NCBI RefSeq assembly: GCF_037977235.1
Contig: NZ_CP150276.1
Coordinates: forward strand, 496,001-560,000
Source of the DNA: Paenibacillus sp. FSL K6-0276
Lineage (GTDB): Bacteria; Bacillota; Bacilli; Paenibacillales; Paenibacillaceae
Reading direction: 5' to 3'
Length of the DNA: 64,000 nucleotides
Under the pieces are notes generated by a model, which was not told where the DNA came from, did no database searches, and was given only the letters and a program-made list of their open reading frames with translations. Each line of letters opens with the position of its first letter. The stretch's first letter is position 1. Shown piece by piece: positions 34,824 to 43,386 of this stretch. A program made the position numbers and the translations under genes.

Positions 34824-36749
34824 ATGGCACGTTATTTTAACGGTAGAGAAGTTGAATTATTAGCACCCGCAGGAACGTTTGAGATTTTCAAGGAAGTGAT
34901 CCAGTCACGGTGTGATGCAGTTTATTTTGGTGGACCTGTATTGAATATGAGAATGATGCGTAAAGGATATAACCTTTCTCATGAGGAAATCGTAGAGGCG
35001 CTAGATATCGCTCACCGTCTAGACAAAAAGGTGTATATCACGGTGAATAACCTGTTTAGTGAAGAAGATGTGGAAGAGGCTAGAGAATATCTGCGTTTCC
35101 TTGACGGTGCTCGCCCTGACGCCTTGATTGTTCAGGATATGGCCGTGCTGGAGCTTATTCGCGAGATGAAGCTTAGTCTTCCTATTCACTCTTCTGTGAT
35201 GATGAATGTTCACAACCTGGAGATGATCTATGCGCTGCGCGATCTAGGGGTAAGTCGTGTGGTTACCTCGCGGGAAATGGATCTGCAGACAGCTAAGCTG
35301 CTTGGTCAGCGAAGCGGTATGGAACTGGAGTATTTTATTCACGGAGATATGTGTTCGGTTCACGGTGCGAATTGTTACTTCAGCTCCCATGTATTCGGTA
35401 TGAGTAGTAACCGTGGGAAATGTATGAAGCCTTGTCGCTGGGATTATCGGGTTAAAAAAGACGGGTATGTATATCCGGCTGAATACCCACTAGCTGTAAA
35501 AGATATGTTCATGTATGAGCATCTTCCGGAATTGATTGAATCAGGCATTACCTCCTTCAAAATAGAGGGTCGTATGCGGGATAAAGAATTTATGGTGATG
35601 CTGGCGAATAGCTACGGCGAAGCTATTGACCGCTATATCGCTGATCCGTTAGGCTTTGATCGTACGGTGGATTCTAAAGTGCTCTACAACAACCGTAAAC
35701 GTGATTTCTCGACAGCTTATGCTTTTGGAAGACCTGGACTAACTAACATTAACCGTCGTTATGAAGGTACAGGCAAATTCTATAGCACTGGAAAAGTATT
35801 CAGTACGCCAACCGCAGAACGTGAGCTGTCTGAGAAACGTGTAGAGGAGCTACGGGAACGATTGGCTCTAGAAAAGCAGCCGAAGACAAACAAGGCGAAG
35901 TTGGCTGTACGTGTAAATAATATGGAACAGGCACGGATGGTCTTAGAGCTTGGTGTGGATAGCCTGTATTTGCCGGGGGATGTATTTGAACCAGATCAAC
36001 CTTTTACAAAGCGGGACATCAAGGAACTTGGTGAACTGAAGGGCGATAGCAAAATCTACTTGGGTTTGCCACGTATGATGACCGAGCTGCATTTTGATCA
36101 ATATGATCAATTGCTTAACGGAGAACGCTTGCCGATAGACGGTCTTATCGTTACAAATTTGGGAGCCATTCGACGTTACAACGCAACAGGATATCCGTTA
36201 ATTGGAGACAGTAATTTAAATGTATACAATCATCTTTCAGCACAATTATATGCTAATTTAGGTTTGACTCAGCTTTCGGTGTCGCCGGAAATGACGATGG
36301 AGCATTTTGCTACCTTTGCATCTAGCTGTGAAGTGCCTTTGGAAGTTATTGTTCATGGTACACCTGCACTTATGTATATGGAACATGATCTTTATGAGAA
36401 TACTGAGGTAATGGAGCCTATAGCTGAAGAAGATAATCAATATGTGCACAATAATGTATTGGTTCTAAAAACAGACAAAGGTGAGAATCCGGTATATCGT
36501 GATCAACATGGCCGTTGTCATCTTTTATTCGCAAAAGAACTCTGCTATTTACCTTTATTGGGTGAGATGAGTGGGCTAGGGATATCAAGCTTCCGTATTG
36601 AAGGAGCAACATATAGCGTCGAACAGCTGCGTGAAATTATAATTTCTTATCAACAGGCAATCAATGGATCTGATATGAAGGATGACATGCTGGGCGGCCT
36701 TAAGCCGATTTATGCGGGTTATACTTTGGGCTCGCTACAATTTAACTAA
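34824..36749 (+). CDS. U32-family peptidase-like protein
   Basis: This 641-residue protein begins with ELLAPAGTFEIFKEVIQSRCDAVYFGG, the U32 barrel opening. Near residue 175 it carries the family's cysteine set CSVHGANC...CMKPCRWD, which in relatives UbiU, UbiV and TrhP binds a 4Fe-4S cluster. U32 proteins include RNA and quinone hydroxylation factors rather than true proteases. The C-terminal half (about 350-641) is a second barrel-like region. The gene starts 43 bp after ecfT and is followed by an aminotransferase and a UbiA gene, so a link to quinone chemistry is possible but unproven. Confidence 0.85.
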   Translation: MARYFNGREVELLAPAGTFEIFKEVIQSRCDAVYFGGPVLNMRMMRKGYNLSHEEIVEALDIAHRLDKKVYITVNNLFSEEDVEEAREYLRFLDGARPDALIVQDMAVLELIREMKLSLPIHSSVMMNVHNLEMIYALRDLGVSRVVTSREMDLQTAKLLGQRSGMELEYFIHGDMCSVHGANCYFSSHVFGMSSNRGKCMKPCRWDYRVKKDGYVYPAEYPLAVKDMFMYEHLPELIESGITSFKIEGRMRDKEFMVMLANSYGEAIDRYIADPLGFDRTVDSKVLYNNRKRDFSTAYAFGRPGLTNINRRYEGTGKFYSTGKVFSTPTAERELSEKRVEELRERLALEKQPKTNKAKLAVRVNNMEQARMVLELGVDSLYLPGDVFEPDQPFTKRDIKELGELKGDSKIYLGLPRMMTELHFDQYDQLLNGERLPIDGLIVTNLGAIRRYNATGYPLIGDSNLNVYNHLSAQLYANLGLTQLSVSPEMTMEHFATFASSCEVPLEVIVHGTPALMYMEHDLYENTEVMEPIAEEDNQYVHNNVLVLKTDKGENPVYRDQHGRCHLLFAKELCYLPLLGEMSGLGISSFRIEGATYSVEQLREIIISYQQAINGSDMKDDMLGGLKPIYAGYTLGSLQFN

Positions 36750-36846
36750 ATGTATTTTGGGGACTAGATATCACCTGAGTGATAAGGTGGTGCACAGGAC
36801 TCTATGAATAAGTTACTATTTTCACAAAAAGGAGAGAGAACCCTTC

Positions 36847-38133
36847 ATGGAACAACAAGACTTCATCGGAAGAGAAGCGGTAGCGTCCAAACGTAAGCAA
36901 TATTTCTATCCTTGTACACAGCATTTTTATCGTGATGCGCCTCAGCTTGTTCGTGGTTCAATGCAGTTTGTTTATGATGAGAAGGGGAAGTCCTATACGG
37001 ATTTCTTCGCGGGTGTATCCGTGGTCGCTTGTGGTCACTGTAATCCAGCCATAACGGTACGTACGATTGAACAACTGCAGCAGCTGCAGCATACAACAAC
37101 TATCTATCTAACTCAACCGAGTGTAGATTTGGCTGAACGTTTGGAAGAAGTTATGCCGGGCGGGTTACGCCGGACCTTCTTCGTTAACAGTGGCTCTGAA
37201 GCTAATGAGGGAGCACTGCTGCTCGCCCGGATGTATACGGGACGTAAAGGGTTCATTGCGCTGGAGAGCGGCCTACACGGCCGTACCAATCTAACGATGA
37301 GTGTGACAGGCCTGCCTATGTGGCGTACCGATAAATACTTGGATCATGACGTCGAGTTTATTCCTCGCCCTTATCATCCGGAATTATCTCTAGAGGAAGC
37401 TGCCTCGTTATCCTTGGAGTCGCTGGAGCGGGTGCTCGAAGAGAAGGGGAATTCGATCGCTGCTATGATCGTGGAGCCTATCCAAGGCAACGGTGGAATG
37501 ATTATGCCAACGCCAACCTACTTCCGTGATGTAAAAACATTGTTGGAGAGATACGGTGTACTCCTGATTGCTGATGAAATTCAGACTGGGTTTGGACGTA
37601 CTGGAAAAATGTTTGCTATGGAGCATTTTGACGTCGTTCCTGATATTATTAGTATGGCCAAAGCACTCGGTAACGGAATTCCAGTTGCAGCTTTTGCTAC
37701 AACGGATGAGATTGCCCTTGCGCTGAATCGCCCGTCAGCCTCCACTTTTGGGGGAAATCCGGTATCTGCTGCAACGGCGCTGGCTGTGCTTGATTATATT
37801 CGAGATGAAAGGCTTCCTGAACGCTCGGTACAGCTTGGAGAACGATTGAAAGCAGGTCTGAAGGCTCTTCAAGCCCGTTATCCTTTGCTAATTGTTGATG
37901 TACGGGGAACTGGACTTATGCTGGGAGCGGAGCTTGCCGGTGCAGACGCTGACGGCGCTGCGGCGCTTACAGATCAAGTGCTGGAGGCGATGAAGGACCA
38001 AGGTTATCTGATCGGCAAAAATGGCATAGGCCGCAATGTACTGGCCTTCCAGCCACCGATGATTATTACGGAAGAGGATATCGACGGGATGCTTAACGTC
38101 TTGAACGAAGTCCTTGCAGAACATAATCATTAA
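36847..38133 (+). CDS. Class III (PLP) aminotransferase
   Basis: This 428-residue fold-type I enzyme of the ornithine/GABA/alanine-glyoxylate group shows SGSEANEGALLLAR (phosphate-binding region), LLIADEIQTGFGRTG with the PLP-contacting Asp, and the Schiff-base lysine in ISMAKALGNGIP near residue 275. STFGGNPVSAATALA follows. The donor and acceptor cannot be named; alanine-glyoxylate or similar is most likely. It sits between the U32 protein and UbiA, 40 bp before the latter, and is probably co-transcribed. Confidence 0.9.
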   Translation: MEQQDFIGREAVASKRKQYFYPCTQHFYRDAPQLVRGSMQFVYDEKGKSYTDFFAGVSVVACGHCNPAITVRTIEQLQQLQHTTTIYLTQPSVDLAERLEEVMPGGLRRTFFVNSGSEANEGALLLARMYTGRKGFIALESGLHGRTNLTMSVTGLPMWRTDKYLDHDVEFIPRPYHPELSLEEAASLSLESLERVLEEKGNSIAAMIVEPIQGNGGMIMPTPTYFRDVKTLLERYGVLLIADEIQTGFGRTGKMFAMEHFDVVPDIISMAKALGNGIPVAAFATTDEIALALNRPSASTFGGNPVSAATALAVLDYIRDERLPERSVQLGERLKAGLKALQARYPLLIVDVRGTGLMLGAELAGADADGAAALTDQVLEAMKDQGYLIGKNGIGRNVLAFQPPMIITEEDIDGMLNVLNEVLAEHNH

Positions 38134-38173
38134 TGGAATTAAACACAAGTAGTGAAGAAAGAGGAATGCACGA

Positions 38174-39058
38174 ATGGCTATTCTAAACATATGTAAAACT
38201 GCAGGTATAAAACTTAAAATGTTCAGCGAATTGGTAATGTTCTCTCATACGCTTTTTTCGCTGCCATTTGCCATTATATCGATGGTATGGGCTGCAGGGG
38301 GCTGGCCATCGGGACATGTGATGATCTGGGGATTGATTGCATTGATAGGCGCCCGTAATGGCGCCAATGCTTTCAACCGGCTGGCGGACCGTACGTTCGA
38401 TGAACAGAATCCTCGTACGGCGCATCGACATCTGCCTCAACGCTTACTGGAGGAAAAAGAAGTTGTGGTCTTTGTTGTGGTCAATTATGCCATTTTCATT
38501 GTGGCTTCAGGCATGCTTAATTTGCTCTGCTTGCTCTTATCGCCGGTGGCTATCGTATTGATATCAATCTATTCTTACACGAAGCGGTTTACCTTTCTCA
38601 GCCATTTATATTTAGGTTTTGTTATTGCTTCTGCACCCATTGGCGCATGGTTTGCCGTAACCGGAAACATCGCGTTTACACCGTTTGTTATCGGAACAGT
38701 TGTTATGCTATGGATTGCCGGCTTTGATATTATTTACGGCACCCAGGATATCGAATTTGACCGGCGGCATGGGCTATGGTCTATTCCTAGCTTCTTCGGA
38801 CTGGAGAACGCTCTGCGTATTGCAAAAGGTCTACATTTCATTATGATTATGTTGCTATTGTTCTTATATCTATGGCGTGATCTCGGCTGGATGTATTTGG
38901 TTGGGATTGGGATTGCGACGGTGCTCCTGATGACTGAGCATAAGATTATAAAACCTTCGAATCGTAAGATGATGAAGGTGGCTTCTTATAATCTGAATCA
39001 GGTGATCAGCATAGTGATATTGTTGTGTACGCTGATTGATTTTTTTTATGTTAGCTAG
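38174..39058 (+). CDS. UbiA-type polyprenyltransferase (candidate DmkA/MqnP-like)
   Basis: This 294-residue membrane protein has about eight helices. The first aspartate-rich motif appears as NAFNRLADRTFDEQNPRTA (about residues 63-81) and the second as DIIYGTQDIEFDRRHGL (about 184-200), both binding prenyl diphosphate and magnesium. The NRLADRxFDxxNPRTA form marks the UbiA-like group that prenylates naphthoate or benzoate rings. In Listeria the EET locus encodes a UbiA enzyme (DmkA) making demethylmenaquinone, and this gene occupies the equivalent place here. MqnP of the futalosine pathway is the main alternative. Confidence 0.87.
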   Translation: MAILNICKTAGIKLKMFSELVMFSHTLFSLPFAIISMVWAAGGWPSGHVMIWGLIALIGARNGANAFNRLADRTFDEQNPRTAHRHLPQRLLEEKEVVVFVVVNYAIFIVASGMLNLLCLLLSPVAIVLISIYSYTKRFTFLSHLYLGFVIASAPIGAWFAVTGNIAFTPFVIGTVVMLWIAGFDIIYGTQDIEFDRRHGLWSIPSFFGLENALRIAKGLHFIMIMLLLFLYLWRDLGWMYLVGIGIATVLLMTEHKIIKPSNRKMMKVASYNLNQVISIVILLCTLIDFFYVS

Positions 39059-39071
39059 GGAGCAATAAGGC

Positions 39072-39272
39072 GGTGGTTAGGAAGCTGCACTGCGTGGAAT
39101 GTTGGACTGTAGGGTCGCTGTTATCCTCGGATTTTTTTGATTTGAACCGCTGTCTGCGGTAGAAATCCGAGGATAGCGTATGCTTTTGAAGCGAGCTTTC
39201 CTACGGAAAGCTTTCGGGCGAACACTACGTTTCTACAGTTCCAAAATTCCACTCCGTTCCGTCCTAACCTCC
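39072..39272. repeat. Repeat family B, copy 2 (about 200 bp, MITE-like)
   Basis: The ends are imperfect inverted repeats: GGTTAGGAAGCTG..GTGGAATGTTGG..CTGTAG, with the complement at the right end. The centre is a palindrome, TATCCTCGGATTT against AAATCCGAGGATA around AACCGC/GCGGT. GGAATTTTGGA and CTGTAG at the flanks match copy 1 at 17797. It has no open frame and lies in the gap between two converging operons. Confidence 0.75.
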
Positions 39273-39422
39273 AAGCTAACAACAAAAGACAATAGCCTAC
39301 CTAAAAGGGGGTAGGTAATGGGATCGGAAAGCTGGCTACTCGGCTTTCCTTTTTTTGTTTTTGTAGGCATCTACGAAGATGGCTAGAGCAATGAAAGAGG
39401 GCTAAGCAATATACAAGAAGGA

Positions 39423-39608
39423 TTATAGGGAAAACCTCCCTATAATCCTGCGCTTTATTGACTTTAGATTTTTTATAGGGAAAGTCTCCCTATAATTTGG
39501 CTGATTAGTCTATAAACCATGCTAATTCAGGTTTTTATAGGGAGGAATTCCCTATAATTGTGGATTTCAAGCGATTATCAGCTAAATATAGGGGGGTTTT
39601 CCCTATAT
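39423..39608. repeat. Repeat family C, array 1: four 23-bp palindromes
   Basis: Units TTATAGGGA-N5-TCCCTATAA occur at 39423, 39473 and 39535, and ATATAGGGG-N5-TCCCTATAT at 39586. The five-base centres differ (AAACC, AAGTC, GGAAT, GGTTT) while the arms are conserved. Start-to-start spacing is 50, 62 and 51 bp. A second array with matching 51 and 62 spacing is at 53851. Confidence 0.85.
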
Positions 39609-39697
39609 ATGTCCGTTGGAGTAGAGCTTGGAGGCGGACATGCTAAACACGCTCACGGACGCTACGCTACGTTCGACTTGTTTTAGCTATACCACAC

Positions 39698-39743
39698 AAA
39701 AAAACGGATACCTTCCCAAGTAAATGGGTGGTATCCGTTTTTG
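39698..39743. terminator. Terminator of the pplA-ndh-hepST transcript
   Basis: ACGGATACC..CCCA pairs with TGGG..GGTATCCGT, with A-runs on one side and T-runs on the other, so it works in both directions. It is 20 bases beyond the hepT stop codon. Confidence 0.88.
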
Positions 39744-39763
39744 ATTGTTGTGACAGCAAGTCC

Positions 39764-40744
39764 TTAGCGATCACGGCCCGCAAAATATTGCAGCAACGTG
39801 TCCAGATCGGCATGCGCCGGGTAGGAGGAGAGCTGCTGAACAATAGCTGCGGCTTGATCTAGATAGCTCTGGCTGACCTCTTCAGAGCGGGACAGGGCAT
39901 CGCTTCTGTTAATAAGGGCGAGCACATGTGCCACCTCTGCATCAGAAGAGGCGGGGCCGATTGTACGGATCACAGGCGATAGCTCTGGATCCTGTAATGC
40001 AAAAAGCACAGGTAAGGTAACCTGACCATGGCGCAGGTCGCTACCGGCTGGCTTGCCGAGGATAGCTGCGGACTGTGTGAAATCAAGTAGATCATCCTGT
40101 ATTTGAAAAGACATCCCCAAGGCTTCTCCGAAGGTATACAGAAGGTTGGCAACCTCCTCGGTGCTCTCAGTGGATAATGCACCAACACGTAAGCAGGTAG
40201 CCATAAGTAGGGCAGTTTTGTTTAAGGATTTCTCCAGGTACTGCTCCATTGTAATGTCATAATCAAAAGCATGTTCCATTTGCTGATATTCACCCAGACA
40301 TAGCTGTGCGGTAGCTACTGAGGATAAGTCATGGACGTACTTATTTTTGTCACCTGTGTATTTACTTAGCAGTTCAATAACCCGTGCGGACATATAATTG
40401 CCGATATGCACAGCCGGCAATGTACCCGTCTTCATATGTAAGGCAGGACCACCCCGCCGTAACTCAGAACCGTCAATGATATCATCATGAATTAATGAGG
40501 CAACATGAATAAATTCAGCAGCAGCAGCTAGTTGAAGCGCTCTACGACCTGTATCCTTTAGGCCAAAACGGCTGCCAACAATGACCATAAGAGGGCGAAG
40601 ACGTTTACCACCTGAATTAATAAGCTCAAGAACACTCTGCGCAAGCTGAGATTTCTTAGGAACATCTTTATCACGTGCTACAAGGTTTACGATTTCGCGA
40701 TTGATTTCATTTATGTCTATATTTAAGGCTTCATGAAGCTTCAT
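39764..40744 (-). CDS. hepT: Polyprenyl diphosphate synthase, large subunit (HepT; candidate DmkB)
   Basis: This 326-residue all-helical trans-prenyltransferase has both aspartate-rich motifs: LIHDDIIDGSELRRGGPA (about residue 85) and QIQDDLLDF (about residue 213). It elongates allylic diphosphates with isopentenyl diphosphate to the quinone side chain. It lies directly after a HepS-like gene, as in two-component heptaprenyl synthases, and in an operon with NDH-2 and the flavolipoprotein. In Listeria the EET-linked homologue is DmkB. Start 40744 is preferred over GTG 40759 because AGGTGGG lies just upstream. Confidence 0.9.
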   Translation of the reverse strand: MKLHEALNIDINEINREIVNLVARDKDVPKKSQLAQSVLELINSGGKRLRPLMVIVGSRFGLKDTGRRALQLAAAAEFIHVASLIHDDIIDGSELRRGGPALHMKTGTLPAVHIGNYMSARVIELLSKYTGDKNKYVHDLSSVATAQLCLGEYQQMEHAFDYDITMEQYLEKSLNKTALLMATCLRVGALSTESTEEVANLLYTFGEALGMSFQIQDDLLDFTQSAAILGKPAGSDLRHGQVTLPVLFALQDPELSPVIRTIGPASSDAEVAHVLALINRSDALSRSEEVSQSYLDQAAAIVQQLSSYPAHADLDTLLQYFAGRDR

Positions 40745-40762
40745 TTTATGAAATCCCACCTG

Positions 40763-41212
40763 TCAAATGGCTTTACTAGTGCGACTGCGCTGTCTGCACT
40801 CTTGAATCAAGAACTGTTCGATTCCAGCCGCTGGATCTTGTTCCGCGAAGTCTCCATTTGACCGTCTAATCTGCATTTTTTTGATCGAAGGAGCTAGGTA
40901 AGCAACTAGGTCGAGCTCACGGCATTTCACCGCAAACTGCAGGTAAAAGCTATACAAATAATCTCCATCCAAAATGTTGCGGGTAAGGTCGGGATGATGT
41001 GGGATACATTCCATATGGCGCTCTGCTGCCAAAGTGAGAATAGTGTAAATACCCAGCAAATTGACTTTGCGGTTGTATTCCAGATCATGGCGTTCCAGTA
41101 CCGAGAGTAGCTGTTCACATGCCGCCGGAGAGGGCTCGAGCTCAATCCCGGCAATAGGTGACATTTCAGTATGCAACAACCGGAGGGTATCTTCTATGAG
41201 TTGTTTGTTCAC
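40763..41212 (-). CDS. HepS-like small subunit of polyprenyl diphosphate synthase
   Basis: This 149-residue protein directly precedes hepT. Its segment LDGDYLYSFYLQFAVKCRELDLVAYLAPSIKK follows the HepS pattern (GDYxSxxYY...ELixxLAxxI), and HPDLTRNIL before it fits as well. It is shorter than Bacillus HepS (about 250 residues), so the N-terminal part is reduced or missing. HepS sets chain length in the heterodimeric synthase. Identification rests on this segment plus position, so it is moderately sure. Confidence 0.65.
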   Translation of the reverse strand: MNKQLIEDTLRLLHTEMSPIAGIELEPSPAACEQLLSVLERHDLEYNRKVNLLGIYTILTLAAERHMECIPHHPDLTRNILDGDYLYSFYLQFAVKCRELDLVAYLAPSIKKMQIRRSNGDFAEQDPAAGIEQFLIQECRQRSRTSKAI

Positions 41213-41343
41213 AAGATTCTCTCCTTCTTGTCGGTTTTGCCGGAAGAAACCATACCCCTGATCATCCCTACAAAACCATTCATTGAAAGAAGAAATACAC
41301 CATTTCCTTATATAGGAAGGTTAATTTCTTCTTGTAAATAAGG

Positions 41344-41374
41344 AGAGTAATGTGTCCTAGGGACACATTACTCT
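41344..41374. repeat. Perfect 14-bp inverted repeat between ndh and hepS
   Basis: AGAGTAATGTGTCC, a TAG spacer, then GGACACATTACTCT form a perfect dyad. No T-run follows in either direction, so it is not a normal terminator. It lies 132 bp before hepS and 84 bp past the ndh stop codon. It could be an operator or an mRNA processing hairpin within the operon. Confidence 0.7.
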
Positions 41375-41457
41375 GAAGTACATCCATATTTAACTTTATT
41401 GACATGTAATCTACATATTTGTTTTTAAAATAAATTACACAATTCAGGGCTTTATAA

Positions 41458-43338
41458 TCAGTCGGTGTATAGATACCATCGTCTGACTAGCGGAACTCTC
41501 TTCCACTGTTTCTTAAGCCAAGGAAGTACATAGTAATCTAGGCCAAACGTGCTGCCCGATCCACCGATGCAGGCGATACCCGCACCAACATACCATAACA
41601 TTTCTGTAGAAGCCATTTTGGTCGACCAGATCATGACGGACATGGCTATCGTCGCTATAGAAGCAATAGCTGTGAACAGACCAACGATGAGCATAATACC
41701 GAACACGATTTCTGCGCATACCATACCGATTTGGAACCATTTCGCGAGGAAAGTATAACTTCCGTCGTTGTTGTAGAACATCAAATCCATGAACCAGTTA
41801 GTAATATCATACACGAAGCCAGGAACTGGCAATGCTTGAACCGCTTCTTTTGCAGTGGATACTGCTGAAGCTGCAGATTGTGCATCTACTGTTGTTTTAA
41901 CTGCATCCACCGCTACGCTGGCTGCTGATGAAGCATCCGTTGCAAAAGGAGCGGCTGGAATTAGGAATATCTTGTTTGGATCTACCCAAATTTTCCGAAG
42001 CTTATCTATACCTTCATATAACCACATTCCACCAAGCAGCATGCGAAGCGGAACGAGCCAGAAGTTAGGTGAACGCTTGGAGAAGTATCCGCCCAAGAAA
42101 CTCTTACGGTTCTCAACATGGAAGAACTCATGCATCATGTAAGTCCATACTTTATTGAAGCCCACAACCTGAGACAGGTAGAACATATTGATAAAGTGTT
42201 TGGATAGCATTGCCATAAAACCAGTAAGCATAAAGAACTTGCCTGGCAAACCAACGTTTGCTACACCGTAGCGGCTACCGATGGATACCATGGTACCGTG
42301 GAAACCTGGTTTGTAAGCTTTTTTAGCAGTGTTTTGAATGTCAGCAGCAATGTTGCCAGCAACAATCGGAGCTGCTTGTTCAGCATTCTCAACCATTTGT
42401 GGTACAGGACGAGTTTCACCTTCAGGAATGAAGAAAATGTTGTCTCCGACCACATATACGTTCTTATGATCTACACTTTCAAGGTTCTCATTCGTAACAA
42501 TCCGTTTGCGTCCTTGTTGTTGTACTTCAAGTCCACCCACGATTTCAGAACCTTCAACACCTGCAGTCCAAACAATGGTTTGTGAAGCGACAACGTTTTT
42601 CTCACCAAGTGCAACACTATCGTCGCCTACTTCAGTGATCTTGGCGCCTGTAACAATTTCCACGTTCAGCTTGCGAAGGTGAGCTTCAGCTTTTTGAATC
42701 AGCTTATCTGGAAGGATAGGCAGAATCTTCGGAGCCATATCAGCCACAATCAATCTTACTTCGGATGGGTCGATATAGAACTCCTTGCATAATTCCTCGC
42801 GTTGCTCAGCCATTTCCCCAACAAGCTCGACACCAGTAAAGCCGGCACCGATGATAACGAAAGTTAGCATTGCACGGCGTACAGTTGGATTTTTCTCCAT
42901 AGCCGCTTTGGTATACATATCGCGGATTTGACGTTTCAATGCTACCGCATCATCGTAAGACCAGAAGGAGAAGGTATTCTCTTCTGCGCCTGGAATGCCG
43001 AAGAAAGTTGGTTTGCTACCTGTACCGATTACAAGGTAATCGTACGCATAGGTAGTTTTGTCGGATTTGAGTTTCTTACCCTTGAAATCAATATTGCTGA
43101 TTTCGTCAAGAACAACATTCACTTTAAGACCAGCAAAGATTTTCTTTAGATCGATCTTGATTGAATCCTCTGGAGCACGGTTCGCGGCAACCTCATGCAG
43201 CTCAGTCAATAGAGTGTGATATGGATTCCGGTCGATCAGAGTAATTTCAACATCTTTGTTTTTCTTAAATTTCTTTGCCAGTTTCTTAGCCGTGAGTACG
43301 CCGCCGTAGCCGCCGCCCAAAATGACTATTTTTTTCAA
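41458..43338 (-). CDS. Type II NADH dehydrogenase with C-terminal membrane domain (Ndh2-like)
   Basis: This 626-residue protein is a two-part enzyme. Residues 1-410 are an NDH-2 flavoprotein, with FAD site ILGGGYGG, second dinucleotide fold IIGAGFTGVELVGE near residue 165, and VVGDNIFF. After an ordinary NDH-2 membrane helix comes an extra region (about 430-610) with several helices of DoxX-like character, interrupted by an Ala/Val/Ser-rich loop (about 470-510). EET-linked Ndh2 of Listeria also carries a membrane C-terminal extension. It oxidises NADH and reduces quinone. It starts at TTG behind GAGGTG, 48 bp after pplA. Confidence 0.9.
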   Translation of the reverse strand: MKKIVILGGGYGGVLTAKKLAKKFKKNKDVEITLIDRNPYHTLLTELHEVAANRAPEDSIKIDLKKIFAGLKVNVVLDEISNIDFKGKKLKSDKTTYAYDYLVIGTGSKPTFFGIPGAEENTFSFWSYDDAVALKRQIRDMYTKAAMEKNPTVRRAMLTFVIIGAGFTGVELVGEMAEQREELCKEFYIDPSEVRLIVADMAPKILPILPDKLIQKAEAHLRKLNVEIVTGAKITEVGDDSVALGEKNVVASQTIVWTAGVEGSEIVGGLEVQQQGRKRIVTNENLESVDHKNVYVVGDNIFFIPEGETRPVPQMVENAEQAAPIVAGNIAADIQNTAKKAYKPGFHGTMVSIGSRYGVANVGLPGKFFMLTGFMAMLSKHFINMFYLSQVVGFNKVWTYMMHEFFHVENRKSFLGGYFSKRSPNFWLVPLRMLLGGMWLYEGIDKLRKIWVDPNKIFLIPAAPFATDASSAASVAVDAVKTTVDAQSAASAVSTAKEAVQALPVPGFVYDITNWFMDLMFYNNDGSYTFLAKWFQIGMVCAEIVFGIMLIVGLFTAIASIATIAMSVMIWSTKMASTEMLWYVGAGIACIGGSGSTFGLDYYVLPWLKKQWKRVPLVRRWYLYTD

Positions 43339-43386
43339 AAGAAATTCACCTCATTCGTCTGATTAACTGCAGAAGGTTATGCGAAA

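Noticed and set aside
39423..39608. CRISPR-like array
   Set aside because: Units are palindromes with variable centres and spacing of 50 to 62 bp, linkers are related between arrays, and no cas genes are present.
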